A stretch of 10,403 bases of DNA from a candidate division CSSED10-310 bacterium (GTDB lineage: Bacteria > CSSED10-310 > JAFGDC01): the NCBI GenBank assembly GCA_016932295.1, contig JAFGDC010000474.1, positions 1-10,403 of the forward strand, in the 5' to 3' direction. The notes under the pieces were generated by a model. The model was given only the letters and a program-made list of their open reading frames with translations, was not told the origin of the DNA and did no database searches. The position numbers were made by a program, and so were the translations under genes. Shown piece after piece: positions 1 to 7,334 of the stretch. Positions within the stretch are counted from its first letter, which is position 1, and every line of letters starts with the position of its first letter.

Positions 1-2396
1 AGCACCGCCACGGCATCCGCCCTGGGATTGACTTCATCCGGCCACCAGCGGAAATCGACCGGCAGGCTGAAGGAGGAATAGATGTCGTTCATGGTGAGAT
101 TCATTCCGTTGGAGATCGGGTCGCCGGCCACTCCCGTTGCGGTGATGTACCATTCGTCATGCTCCACCATGTCGATGTGCAAATAGTCGTAAGGGAATGA
201 ACCAGGCTCCAGGACAGTGATGTCGTCGCCGGTCTCCGGATGGTACATCTTGTACAGGTATTCATGGCTCGAGAAGAGCAGGTTGCCGCCGCCATCGAGG
301 TAATCGGCCAAAGTGTCCTCAATGTAGGTGAGGGTTTCACGATTCTGCTGAGTATAGCCGAGACTCCAGATCACCGCATCGAACCGGTTCAACATGGCGA
401 GATCGGGCCAGATTTCCTGGGTGAAGTCTTCAAAGGGATAGATGATGTTGTCGCCGTCGTTGTAACACTCGATGGATTGGTGAACGCGGAAGAGGTGATA
501 GGCGATGCCGGCTTCGTCCATGGCGCCGGTATAATATTCATCATAGTTATACTTACCCTTACCCTGGTCATCGTCGACGAACAGGATCGAGGGGTAGTAC
601 ATCTTGGTTGAAAATGTGCGGGTGACCGGGGTGATGCCGGTGCCGGAGAGCTGCAGGTCGAACTCCGCCATGTGATTGATGGGACAATTGCCCGCCACCT
701 GGACGATGAAAGGATCGGCTGTATTGGTGCCCAGCACGTTGAAGGCGAGGTTGCCGTAGGAGGTGCTTCCATTGGTGACGGTGACGTATGGATCGGAGGT
801 GCTGAGGGTTGCCTGGACATTCTGGGCATCGGCGAACAGCGAGAATACCCCTACCACAAGTTCACCGGTTTCACCGGCTTCGAGCCGCATGTTACCGTTA
901 CCGGTACCTTCTTCGACGGTAGTCTTTTTGTAGACCAGCATCGGCTCCGGAGTCTCGGTGAGCGCGGCGTACATATCCAGGCGGCCGAATCCGCTTTCGT
1001 AATCGTAGCCGAACAATCCATCCTGTGTATAGAGATCGTGAGCAGAGTAGTTGAGGATGTTGCGCACCTCATCGGGAGACAGGGATTGTCCCAGGTCCTG
1101 ATAATGAGCCAGCACGAGCGCCGCGGCGGCGGCGATGTGGGGTGAGGCCATGGAGGTTCCCTGGAAACTCTGGAAGCTGAACTGGGTCATGTCGGGGTAT
1201 TGCCGGACGCGGATGGTCTGCTGCCAGGTCTCATCGGATCGGCCGCTGTTGTCCAGGTCTCCGGTGAGGTAGTTGCCGGCGGGACCGAGAATTTCACTGC
1301 CGTAGCCCCACTGAGAATAGGTCGCGCGCAGTTCGTAGTTGTAGGTGGGATCGCCGACCCTGAAGTTCTGGGAAGCGCCGGCACCCATGACGGTGGGATA
1401 GGCGGCGGGCATGCCCACACCTTCTTCATCACAGTTCCAGGTGCTTTCCTCCGCATCGTTGCCGGTGGACGAAACCAGAAGCACGCCGAGATCATGGGCG
1501 TACTGGCAGGCTTCGATCTCGACATCGGCGCCGGGACCGCCCAGGCTCATATTGGCGACATGGGCGCCGTGATCGGCAGCCCATCGGATAGCGAGGGCGA
1601 CATTGTAGATATTAGCGCCTTCGTCCAGCTTGATCACCTTGAGCGGCATGATGGTGGTGTTGAACGCCATGCCGGCGCCGGAATAGTCGGTCTGAGAGCC
1701 GCTTGGATCGTTGTTGGTGGATTCCGCGATGGTCATACTGACGTGGGTGCCATGATTGTTGTCATCCACTGCCTGAGGAATCTCATCGACGAAGTTCCAC
1801 CCGTCAGTGAAGTGAGTGTTCTGGAAATCGGGAGCCTTGGCGAAGGTGACGGTATCACTGCCGGGAGGATCACCATAATGGAGTGTGTCCACATAATCCA
1901 GATAGGCCACGCCCGTATCGATCACCGCGACCACTATGCTGGGATCGCCGCCGTAGAGCGGTGCGGTCGTATCCACACCCCACGCCTGGGGCATGTTGAT
2001 TACCTGGAAATTCCAGAGGTGGTGCTGGGTCCAGAAGTAGTCATTGGGTTCCCAGTGCAGCCTCTTGATGTAGTTGGGGTGCGCGTACCGCACGCCGGGC
2101 AGGTCTTCGAACATCTCCGCTGCCGCCCGAACCGGCATATGGGGCGGAAGCGCGATCCGCAAGATGGCTGCGGACGGTTCGCAGTGCAGAACGCCCGAGT
2201 CCATCTCGCGCACCAGGTCGTAGGCCTGGTACTCGCTCAATGTCGGCTCATAGCCAACCACCAGCTCACCAGGCAGGAAATAGACTCCCTCTCCCTCGTA
2301 CAACAGTGCATATTTCGCTTCGTCCGCGGTCATGCTCAACGCCGCCGGCGCCGCCAGAAGGACCGCGATCAGTACCAAGAAACCCAGTCTACTCAT
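1..2396 (-). CDS. Secreted subtilisin-like (S8) serine protease, C-terminus cut by window edge
   Basis: An open frame runs from ATG at 2396 to the left edge with no stop (798 codons), so the gene is 3'-partial. Seen: signal peptide at residues 1-21 (MSR, hydrophobic core LGFLVLIAVLLAA, then APAALS); a prodomain-like region at about 40-130 ending in PNDYFWTQHHLWNF, as in fervidolysin-type propeptides; and an S8 catalytic domain at about 150-480. The triad is complete: Asp160 in VAVIDTG, His215 in NNHGTHVS and Ser415 in GTSMASPH, with the oxyanion Asn313 in SSTGND. Residues ~485-598 look like an Ig/CARDB-type beta-sandwich. From 603, ILFVDDD, then DAVIWSLG (673-680) and DGGGNLLFSS (701-710), resemble a GATase1-like Rossmann region. 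An AAGGGAG ribosome site (2402-2408) lies 5 nt before the ATG. Inferred role: exported degradative or processing endopeptidase. A C-terminal sorting domain may follow outside the window. The family is near certain; the substrate is unknown. Confidence 0.95.
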   Translation of the reverse strand, partial: MSRLGFLVLIAVLLAAPAALSMTADEAKYALLYEGEGVYFLPGELVVGYEPTLSEYQAYDLVREMDSGVLHCEPSAAILRIALPPHMPVRAAAEMFEDLPGVRYAHPNYIKRLHWEPNDYFWTQHHLWNFQVINMPQAWGVDTTAPLYGGDPSIVVAVIDTGVAYLDYVDTLHYGDPPGSDTVTFAKAPDFQNTHFTDGWNFVDEIPQAVDDNNHGTHVSMTIAESTNNDPSGSQTDYSGAGMAFNTTIMPLKVIKLDEGANIYNVALAIRWAADHGAHVANMSLGGPGADVEIEACQYAHDLGVLLVSSTGNDAEESTWNCDEEGVGMPAAYPTVMGAGASQNFRVGDPTYNYELRATYSQWGYGSEILGPAGNYLTGDLDNSGRSDETWQQTIRVRQYPDMTQFSFQSFQGTSMASPHIAAAAALVLAHYQDLGQSLSPDEVRNILNYSAHDLYTQDGLFGYDYESGFGRLDMYAALTETPEPMLVYKKTTVEEGTGNGNMRLEAGETGELVVGVFSLFADAQNVQATLSTSDPYVTVTNGSTSYGNLAFNVLGTNTADPFIVQVAGNCPINHMAEFDLQLSGTGITPVTRTFSTKMYYPSILFVDDDQGKGKYNYDEYYTGAMDEAGIAYHLFRVHQSIECYNDGDNIIYPFEDFTQEIWPDLAMLNRFDAVIWSLGYTQQNRETLTYIEDTLADYLDGGGNLLFSSHEYLYKMYHPETGDDITVLEPGSFPYDYLHIDMVEHDEWYITATGVAGDPISNGMNLTMNDIYSSFSLPVDFRWWPDEVNPRADAVAV

Positions 2397-2448
2397 GGTT
2401 ACTCCCTTCACTAAGACCAGTTGTTCCATCACACACAAGTCGGTCAGG

Positions 2449-2478
2449 AATAGTAGCATCATTCCGTGCACATTCCAA
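2449..2478 (-). promoter_or_regulatory. Possible sigma70-like promoter of the S8 protease
   Basis: On the minus strand, TTGGAA (2478-2473) is followed after 18 nt by TACTAT (2454-2449). Transcription would begin near 2442, giving a leader of about 45 nt that contains the AAGGGAG ribosome site. The match is only moderate and was found by eye. No better pair was seen between the protease and the divergent operon. Confidence 0.3.
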
Positions 2479-2723
2479 ACAGCTACCGATGCATGCGTGT
2501 ACATGCGCCGAACCCAGCCGCACAGCGTGGGTGACCACGGGCGCATCCGCGCTGGTACGAACCGCTATGAGGTAAGTGCATCTCGGGGTTGAAATCAAAG
2601 CCCATGGCGGATTCCAGACAAAACCCATGGTGGCCGAAAAAAAAGTGAAACCGGACACGCATTCATGTGTATACCGACCAAGAAAACCGGTTCTTCCGCC
2701 GCGAATCGAGGCCGCGACGGGCG

Positions 2724-2767
2724 CCATCCGGAACCTTGGAGCCGACCGGCTCCGGGATTCCGGGTGG
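2724..2767 (+). repeat. 44-nt imperfect palindrome / stable stem-loop
   Basis: The left arm 2724-2743 and right arm 2748-2767 pair over 20 positions around a GACC tetraloop (2744-2747). The inner six pairs (GGAGCC with GGCTCC) are perfect. Across the whole stem I count one mismatch (C2734 with A2757) and three G-T pairs (2727-2764, 2736-2755, 2737-2754). As plus-strand RNA the G-U pairs hold the helix together; as minus-strand RNA they become C/A mismatches. This favours a plus-strand transcript or single strand as the functional form. There is no T-run after it, so it is not a standard terminator. It could be a structured RNA element or a REP-like repeat. Confidence 0.6.
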
Positions 2768-2843
2768 ACGTACGCCCGGAGGAATGAAAACCGGCGCGAA
2801 CCTCTGGCAGTACTTGGCATTGCGCCATGGGAACAATGAGTTG

Positions 2844-2854
2844 CCTTGACAAGG
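2844..2854. promoter_or_regulatory. Palindrome over the -35 box (possible operator half)
   Basis: CCTTG-A-CAAGG is a perfect 5+1+5 inverted repeat that contains the TTGACA -35 hexamer. A dimeric repressor bound here would block RNA polymerase. It is short, and part of the symmetry comes from the -35 consensus itself, so a regulatory role is only inferred. Confidence 0.35.
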
Positions 2855-2874
2855 GGCGGTGAACTGGGTAAAAA
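2846..2874 (+). promoter_or_regulatory. Sigma70-like promoter of the gldA-gldF-gldG-DUF4340 operon
   Basis: A perfect TTGACA -35 box (2846-2851) is followed after a 17-nt spacer by TAAAAA (2869-2874) as the -10 box. Transcription would start near 2881, leaving a leader of about 32 nt before the ATG at 2913. The consensus -35 and ideal spacing make this the best promoter visible in the window. Both boxes lie inside inverted repeats, described separately. Confidence 0.6.
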
Positions 2875-2894
2875 ATGCGGTCAGGTTTTTACCC
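2866..2894. promoter_or_regulatory. 9-bp inverted repeat over the -10 box and transcript start
   Basis: GGGTAAAAA (2866-2874) and its exact complement TTTTTACCC (2886-2894) are separated by 11 nt, so the arm centres are 20 bp apart, roughly two helical turns. The left arm contains the proposed -10 box and the right arm falls in the leader just before the ribosome site at 2901. The geometry fits an operator for a dimeric regulator. A weak attenuator hairpin is less likely because the left arm lies upstream of the predicted transcript start. Confidence 0.45.
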
Positions 2895-2900
2895 ACAGAC

Positions 2901-2907
2901 AAAGGAG
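2901..2907 (+). promoter_or_regulatory. Ribosome binding site that sets the gldA-like start
   Basis: AAAGGAG lies 5 nt before ATG 2913. It supports that codon over the in-frame GTG at 2859, which lies inside the promoter upstream of the predicted transcript start, and over the second ATG at 2919, which would be 11 nt away. Confidence 0.75.
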
Positions 2908-2912
2908 ACGGA

Positions 2913-3863
2913 ATGGCCATGATCGAGGTACAGCAGATTACCAAGCGGTTTGGACCAACCGTCGCCGTAAAGGACGTATCCTTCCAGGTATCAAAGGGAG
3001 AGGTGGTGGGATTTCTCGGACCCAACGGGGCCGGCAAGAGCACCACCATGCGGATTCTCACCTGCTATCTCCCCGCCGATGAGGGAACGGCGACGATTGC
3101 CGGTCACGACATTTTCCAGGACTCGCTGGAAGTTCGCAAAGTGGTGGGCTATCTGCCGGAAAACGCGCCTCTATACGGCGATATGGAAGTAATCTCTTTC
3201 CTGCGTTACATTTCGGACCTGCGCGATATCCCGGATTCGCTGGTGGCGGCCCGCATCGACAAGATGGTGGACATCTGCGGCCTTGAACAGGTGTTGAACC
3301 GACCCATAGGTCACCTTTCCAAGGGATTCCGGCAGCGGGTCGGACTCGCGCAGTGCCTGATCCATGATCCGGAGATCCTCATCCTCGATGAGCCGACTTC
3401 AGGCCTGGATCCCAACCAGATAGTGGAAATCCGCCAGCTCATCAAGGAAATCGGCAAGGAGAAGACCGTTATTCTGAGCACTCATATTTTGCCCGAAGTC
3501 ACCGCCACCTGTAACCGGGTGATCATCATCCACCAGGGCCGGGTGGTCGCGGACGGTACTCCTGAACAACTGGCCGATCGTTCCCAGAGCGGTGAAGTCA
3601 TGGAAGTGGTACTGCGGGGCGCGGTGAGCGGCATCAAGGAATTCTTCAGCACGCTGGCGGGCATGAAGTTTTACAAGCTCCGTGAGAGCCCGGGCGCGGA
3701 TGTGCATTCTTTCGAGCTGCGTGTCACGGGAGGTCCCGAGATTGAAGAAGCCATCTTCAGATTCGCCGCCGACAACGGCTATGCGCTGAGAGCCATGCAT
3801 CGCAAGCAGGCCAACCTGGAGGATGTCTTCAAGAGCCTGACCACCGAGGAGGTGAAGTCATGA
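2913..3863 (+). CDS. gldA: ABC transporter ATP-binding protein, GldA-like
   Basis: This 316-residue cytoplasmic ATPase should energise the permease encoded next to it. Seen: Walker A GPNGAGKST at 36-44, ABC signature LSKGFRQR at 135-142, Walker B ILILDE at 155-160, D-loop SGLD at 163-166 and switch His191 in STHIL. The Q-loop region reads GYLPENAPLY (79-88), with no Gln in the usual position; this YLPENAPLY form is characteristic of GldA and related ABC-2 exporters. A C-terminal extension from about residue 220 to 316 follows the nucleotide-binding domain. The stop overlaps the next start (ATGA, 3860-3863), implying translational coupling. In gliding Bacteroidetes, GldA works with GldF and GldG, but homologous sets occur in many non-gliding bacteria, so motility is not implied. 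The start at 2913 is chosen by ribosome site and promoter position. The ATPase call is near certain; the Gld subfamily call is strong because of the next two genes. Confidence 0.93.
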   Translation: MAMIEVQQITKRFGPTVAVKDVSFQVSKGEVVGFLGPNGAGKSTTMRILTCYLPADEGTATIAGHDIFQDSLEVRKVVGYLPENAPLYGDMEVISFLRYISDLRDIPDSLVAARIDKMVDICGLEQVLNRPIGHLSKGFRQRVGLAQCLIHDPEILILDEPTSGLDPNQIVEIRQLIKEIGKEKTVILSTHILPEVTATCNRVIIIHQGRVVADGTPEQLADRSQSGEVMEVVLRGAVSGIKEFFSTLAGMKFYKLRESPGADVHSFELRVTGGPEIEEAIFRFAADNGYALRAMHRKQANLEDVFKSLTTEEVKS

Positions 3864-4582
3864 AGCACACCCTTGCCATCTTCCAGAAGGAATTCAAGAG
3901 TTACTTCACCACTCCGATCGCGTACATCTTCATCACGATCTTCCTGTTCTTCGTCAACCTCATTTTCTTCTACCTGCCCGGTGTGTTCGTGCGCAACGTC
4001 GCCGACATGCGGGAGTTTTTCATGATCCTGCCATGGATCTTCCTGCTGTTCGTGCCGCTCGTCACCATGCGGCTCTGGGCGGAAGAAAAGAAACTCGGAA
4101 CCATGGAACTGCTCATGACGCTGCCGGTCAGGGAAAGTGAAGTGATCGTGGGCAAGTTCATGGCGGCATTCCTTTTCCTGGCGATAGCCATAATCCTGAC
4201 GGCGCCGATAGCGATCACGCTCAACCTGGTAGGTGATCCGGACATGGGTCCGATCTACGGCGGCTACCTGGGCGCACTGCTGCTGGGCGGCGCCTACCTT
4301 GCCATCGGCCTGTTCTCGTCGAGTCTGACAGAAAACCAGATCGTCGCGTTCATCATCGGCGTGTTCATCTGCTTCATCCTGTTGTTCACCGGCAGCGACA
4401 TCCTGCTGTTCGCCCTGCCGGGCTGGCTGGTTGCTATTTTCAAGTTCATCGGCCTGGGCAGCCACTTCGATTCCATCGGACGCGGCGTAGTGGATTCCCG
4501 AGACGTCATCTACTACCTTTCTGTCATAGGCTTCTTCCTCTTCCTGAACCTGCGTTCAGTCGAGAGCCGGAAATGGAAGTGA
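3860..4582 (+). CDS. gldF: ABC-2 type permease, GldF-like
   Basis: This is a 240-residue inner-membrane permease, the usual length for the family. About six hydrophobic segments are visible, near residues 20-40, 53-70, 98-122, 133-154, 160-178 and 216-232. Family hallmarks are the N-terminal KEFKSYFTTPIAYIF, the cytoplasmic RLWAEEKKLGTMELLMTLPV after the second helix, and the C-terminal GVVDSRDVIYYLSVIGFFLFLNLRSVESRKW. The start overlaps the ATPase stop by 4 bp, and the gldG-like gene begins 6 bp after this stop. The protein would form the membrane channel or extrusion domain of the complex. The transported substrate is unknown. Confidence 0.93.
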   Translation: MKHTLAIFQKEFKSYFTTPIAYIFITIFLFFVNLIFFYLPGVFVRNVADMREFFMILPWIFLLFVPLVTMRLWAEEKKLGTMELLMTLPVRESEVIVGKFMAAFLFLAIAIILTAPIAITLNLVGDPDMGPIYGGYLGALLLGGAYLAIGLFSSSLTENQIVAFIIGVFICFILLFTGSDILLFALPGWLVAIFKFIGLGSHFDSIGRGVVDSRDVIYYLSVIGFFLFLNLRSVESRKWK

Positions 4583-4588
4583 TGCGCC

Positions 4589-6205
4589 ATGAAGAATAGA
4601 ACACTTAAATACAGCACCAATTACGTCATCCTCATCCTGATCGTTCTCGGCATCCTCGGCATCCTCAACGGCATTTCCTCCCGCCATTTCATCCGCTTCG
4701 ACCTTACCGAGAACAAGCAGTTCACCATCAGCGATGCGAGCCACAAGGTAGCGCGCGAGTTGGACGATGTGGTCAATGTCACCGTCTATTTCTCCAAGGA
4801 TCTGCCCCCGTACATGCTGAACCTGCGCAACCAGGTCAGGGATATCCTGCTCGAATACGCCGCCTTCTCGAAAGGCAGAATCAATGTCCAATGGGAAAAT
4901 CCGGAAAAGGACGAGGAGACCGAACAGAAATTGATGCGGTTGGGTATCCCCAAACTACAACTCAACATCATCCAGCGTGATAAACAGGAACTCATGACCG
5001 CGTATCTCGGCATGGTAGTCTCTTATGAAGACCGCCAGGAAGTACTGCCGGTCATCAAGAACACCAGCAATCTCGAATACGATGTGACCAGCGCGCTGCT
5101 CAAAGTGATCAGAAGCGATCCCCTGGACGTCGGCCTGTTTACCGGCATGTCACAATCCACGCCTGGAATGCCGCCCCAGGATGCCTTCGCCGAACTGCGC
5201 CGGGCTCTTGGTCAAAACTACGAAGTCAGGGACATCTCCTTCACCAACGGCATACCCATTCCCGCCGGACTGGATACCTTGCTGGTTCTGAATCCACAGA
5301 CCGTCACCGAACGTGACAAGTACGAGATCGACCAGTTCATCATGGGTGGCGGCAAGGTCATCTTCATGGTGGACCCCATCACCATGGGTGAAGGCCTTTC
5401 CGCCCAACCCGCCAAGTCGGGACTCAGCGATCTGCTGGCTTTTTATGGGATCAAGACCGGTGGCGACCTCGTCTGTGACGTTCGCAACGCCTACGCCGCT
5501 TTCAACAGCGGCTATCTTCGCTTCTCGCTGCCCTATCCTTTCTGGCCGAAAATGATGAAACCGAATTTCGAACCGGGCAACCCGGTGGTGGACCAGTTGG
5601 AATCTCTGGTCCTGCCATGGAGCGGGCAGACGAGGCTGATAGATGAGAATCTCAAGGGCAGGCAGACCACGGTTCTGGTGCGCTCCAGCGACCGATCCTG
5701 GCTGGTCGACGGCGAAGGCGGGTACAACCTCAATCCACAACAGAAATTCAATCCGGCTCCAGAGGATGTGAAAAGTTACCCGCTGGCCGTGGTCCTGACC
5801 GGTTCATTCCAGAGCTTTTTCACCGGCAGAGAGGTTCCGGAGCCGGTGATGGCCGACGATGGCAGACCCGCGCCTCCACCCAGGGAAGATCGCACCATCG
5901 TGGAACGCAGCCCGGAAACCAGCATTTGCTTCATCGCCAACAGTAAATTCGTCGAGGATCAATTCCTGCAGATGTTCCCCTTCAACCTCACCTTCATACA
6001 CAACCTCACCGACTGGACCACCATGGGCGATGCCCTCATCGGCATCCGCTCTCGGCCGGTCTCGGAACGACCGATAAAAGAAGACATCGATGACTCGACC
6101 AAGACCTTGATCAAGATTCTGAACCTGCTCGGGGGCTCGATCCTGGTCATCACTTTCGGAGTGGTGCGCCTGTTCATCACGCGCCGCAAACGACGACTCG
6201 CATAG
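4589..6205 (+). CDS. gldG: GldG-like ABC auxiliary protein, membrane-anchored
   Basis: This 538-residue protein is close to the usual length of GldG-family auxiliary proteins. One helix near residues 12-29 (YVILILIVLGILGILNGI) is followed by the family's RFDLTENKQFTISDASHKVARELDDVVNVTVYFSKDLPP stretch. A long soluble domain, expected in the periplasm, includes NTSNLEYDVTSALLKV and a GGGKVIFMVDPI segment. A second helix lies near 509-528, ending in the basic tail RRKRRLA. The start is the ATG 6 bp after the permease stop, with GGAAG at 4575-4579 as a modest ribosome site. An out-of-frame ATG at 4582 closes after five codons and is discounted. It probably works as the non-ATPase partner of the GldAF exporter; the biochemical role of the family is unresolved. 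Confidence 0.9.
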   Translation: MKNRTLKYSTNYVILILIVLGILGILNGISSRHFIRFDLTENKQFTISDASHKVARELDDVVNVTVYFSKDLPPYMLNLRNQVRDILLEYAAFSKGRINVQWENPEKDEETEQKLMRLGIPKLQLNIIQRDKQELMTAYLGMVVSYEDRQEVLPVIKNTSNLEYDVTSALLKVIRSDPLDVGLFTGMSQSTPGMPPQDAFAELRRALGQNYEVRDISFTNGIPIPAGLDTLLVLNPQTVTERDKYEIDQFIMGGGKVIFMVDPITMGEGLSAQPAKSGLSDLLAFYGIKTGGDLVCDVRNAYAAFNSGYLRFSLPYPFWPKMMKPNFEPGNPVVDQLESLVLPWSGQTRLIDENLKGRQTTVLVRSSDRSWLVDGEGGYNLNPQQKFNPAPEDVKSYPLAVVLTGSFQSFFTGREVPEPVMADDGRPAPPPREDRTIVERSPETSICFIANSKFVEDQFLQMFPFNLTFIHNLTDWTTMGDALIGIRSRPVSERPIKEDIDDSTKTLIKILNLLGGSILVITFGVVRLFITRRKRRLA

Positions 6206-6216
6206 GGGGTGACGGC

Positions 6217-7179
6217 ATGAGACCAAGAAACACCATCATCGCGTTTCTCATCCTGGTCGTGCTGGTGGGCATATGGCTGATCCTGGATCGGCCGTTTCAC
6301 GAGGATGCGACAAAACCGGAAAAAGTCGTGACCGTCTTCCCTGACTTTTCCGCCGATGCCATCACCTCTTTCCAGGTCATCAGCCAAGGTGATGCAGTGG
6401 AACTGCGCAGGAAGGACAATGCCTGGGTCGTGATGGATGGTGACGCCGAGTATCCGGCTGATGTCCAGGCGGTCACCACCCTGCTGGACAAAACGGCGGC
6501 CCTGAAAAAGATCCAGATAGCGTCCACCAATCCGGAAAAACGCGGCGTCTACCAGGTGGATTCGCAAGGCACCGAGGTGAAACTCTTCTCCGGAGCGGAC
6601 CTGCGCTGTCACTTCTTTGTCGGCAAGAACGGCCCGGACTTTTTCAGCACTTTCGTTCGAGTGGAAGGCAGCGATGAAGTGATGCTGGTACCCGAATATC
6701 TCAAGACCCACTTCGATAAACGCCTCAACTCGTGGAAGGACAGAACCCTGCTTTCGGTGGAGAAAGAACGGATCAAATCACTGCGGATCGAACGCGCCGG
6801 CAAAGAACCCATCGCCCTCGAATACAAGGGTGACGGCTGGTTCCTCACCGAACCTGAAGCGCATGCCGCCGACGAAAAAGCGATCAATCGATTGTTGGGC
6901 AACCTGTCGCGGTACATGGCAACGGATTATGCGGAACTACGCGAAGACGGCGACTATGGATTCTCCGCGCCGAGCATGACATTGACGGTCGGACTCGACG
7001 ATACCACCACCAAGACCATCCTGCTGGGAGCGCCGAAGGACACTACCGGCTATTATGCCAAAACCATGGACAGCGATTGGATCTTCATCGTCCCGAAATA
7101 CCGCTTCACCACGTTCGACAAGGACTGGGAGGAACTCAAGGCGGTCCCGACTCCCGTTCCTGAACCGGCGGCCGAGTAA
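6217..7179 (+). CDS. DUF4340 membrane-anchored periplasmic protein
   Basis: This 320-residue protein has an N-terminal signal-anchor at about residues 6-23 (TIIAFLILVVLVGIWLIL) and a soluble remainder expected in the periplasm. It shows repeated DUF4340 features: DAVELRRKDNAWVVMDG, YPADVQAVTTLLDKTAALK, then after WKDRTLLSVEKERIKSLRIER a second similar half with GDGWFLTEPEAHAADEKAINRLLGNL. The tail is Pro-rich (PTPVPEPAAE). It starts 11 bp after the gldG-like stop behind GGGGGTGA (6205-6212). DUF4340 proteins commonly sit directly downstream of GldG-type genes, so this is probably a fourth subunit or accessory of the exporter. No enzymatic motif was seen and the family function is unknown. It is the last gene of the operon, followed 18 bp later by the terminator array. 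Confidence 0.88.
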   Translation: MRPRNTIIAFLILVVLVGIWLILDRPFHEDATKPEKVVTVFPDFSADAITSFQVISQGDAVELRRKDNAWVVMDGDAEYPADVQAVTTLLDKTAALKKIQIASTNPEKRGVYQVDSQGTEVKLFSGADLRCHFFVGKNGPDFFSTFVRVEGSDEVMLVPEYLKTHFDKRLNSWKDRTLLSVEKERIKSLRIERAGKEPIALEYKGDGWFLTEPEAHAADEKAINRLLGNLSRYMATDYAELREDGDYGFSAPSMTLTVGLDDTTTKTILLGAPKDTTGYYAKTMDSDWIFIVPKYRFTTFDKDWEELKAVPTPVPEPAAE

Positions 7180-7197
7180 TCCCCAACCGGTATGCAC

Positions 7198-7226
7198 CAG
7201 GCGCGTGCCATCACGCGCCTGTTTTT
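7198..7226 (+). terminator. Intrinsic terminator, first of three in tandem
   Basis: A 10-bp stem (CAGGCGCGTG 7198-7207 with CACGCGCCTG 7212-7221) closes a CCAT loop and is followed at once by five T (7222-7226). It begins 18 bp after the DUF4340 stop. The minus strand has no matching T-run, so it is directional for plus-strand transcripts. Confidence 0.88.
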
Positions 7227-7252
7227 CCCCCACTCCGCATTCAGGTTTCCCC

Positions 7253-7278
7253 GGCGCGTGCCATCACGCGCCTTTTTT
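7253..7278 (+). terminator. Intrinsic terminator, second of three in tandem
   Basis: The 8-bp stem GGCGCGTG (7253-7260) / CACGCGCC (7265-7272) and CCAT loop are identical to the first copy. Six T follow directly (7273-7278), the cleanest T-run of the three. Confidence 0.85.
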
Positions 7279-7304
7279 CCCCCACTCCGCATTCAGGTTT
7301 CCCC

Positions 7305-7334
7305 GGCGCGTGCCATCACGCGCCTGTTTTATTT
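7305..7334 (+). terminator. Intrinsic terminator, third of three in tandem
   Basis: The same stem GGCGCGTG (7305-7312) / CACGCGCC (7317-7324) and loop are followed by TG and TTTTATTT (7327-7334). The T-run is broken by one A but remains T-rich. Confidence 0.8.

Larger units (their letters stand above)
2397..2912. other. Divergent intergenic region, no supported gene
   Basis: This 516-bp stretch separates the minus-strand protease from the plus-strand ABC operon. Several overlapping short open frames exist on both strands (for example 2667-2849 plus and 2595-2852 minus). None has a convincing ribosome site or recognisable protein features, and two of them run into the operon promoter. The region contains a moderate protease promoter, a strong hairpin at 2724-2767, recurring short GAAA(A)CCGG motifs near 2646, 2692 and 2787, and two CCCATGG copies near 2600 and 2625. 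The middle part (about 2640-2840) could be a structured RNA or a dispersed repeat, which this window alone cannot settle. Confidence 0.6.

Noticed and set aside
1200..2414. A 404-codon plus-strand open frame antisense to the protease, plus other long antisense frames at 240-611 and 672-1145
   Set aside because: The minus strand carries an unmistakable S8 protease with signal peptide and full triad. The antisense frames arise from its G/C-rich third positions and have no ribosome site or protein-like features.
2414..2443. Leader hairpin in the protease mRNA (GACC/GGTC with TTG/CAA)
   Set aside because: Only seven interrupted pairs around a large loop; within chance expectation.
2667..2849. 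Possible small protein of 60 codons in the intergenic region
   Set aside because: No ribosome site, it reads through the hairpin arms, and its stop falls in the operon's -35 box.
2859..2912. GTG at 2859 as the start of the ABC ATPase, adding 18 residues
   Set aside because: It lies between the -35 and -10 boxes, ahead of the predicted transcript start, and the AAAGGAG site fits ATG 2913.
5959..6711. A 250-codon minus-strand open frame spanning the gldG/DUF4340 junction, and similar ones at 3779-4465 and 5150-5740
   Set aside because: They oppose clear family members on the plus strand and their translations are low-complexity or lack recognisable domains.
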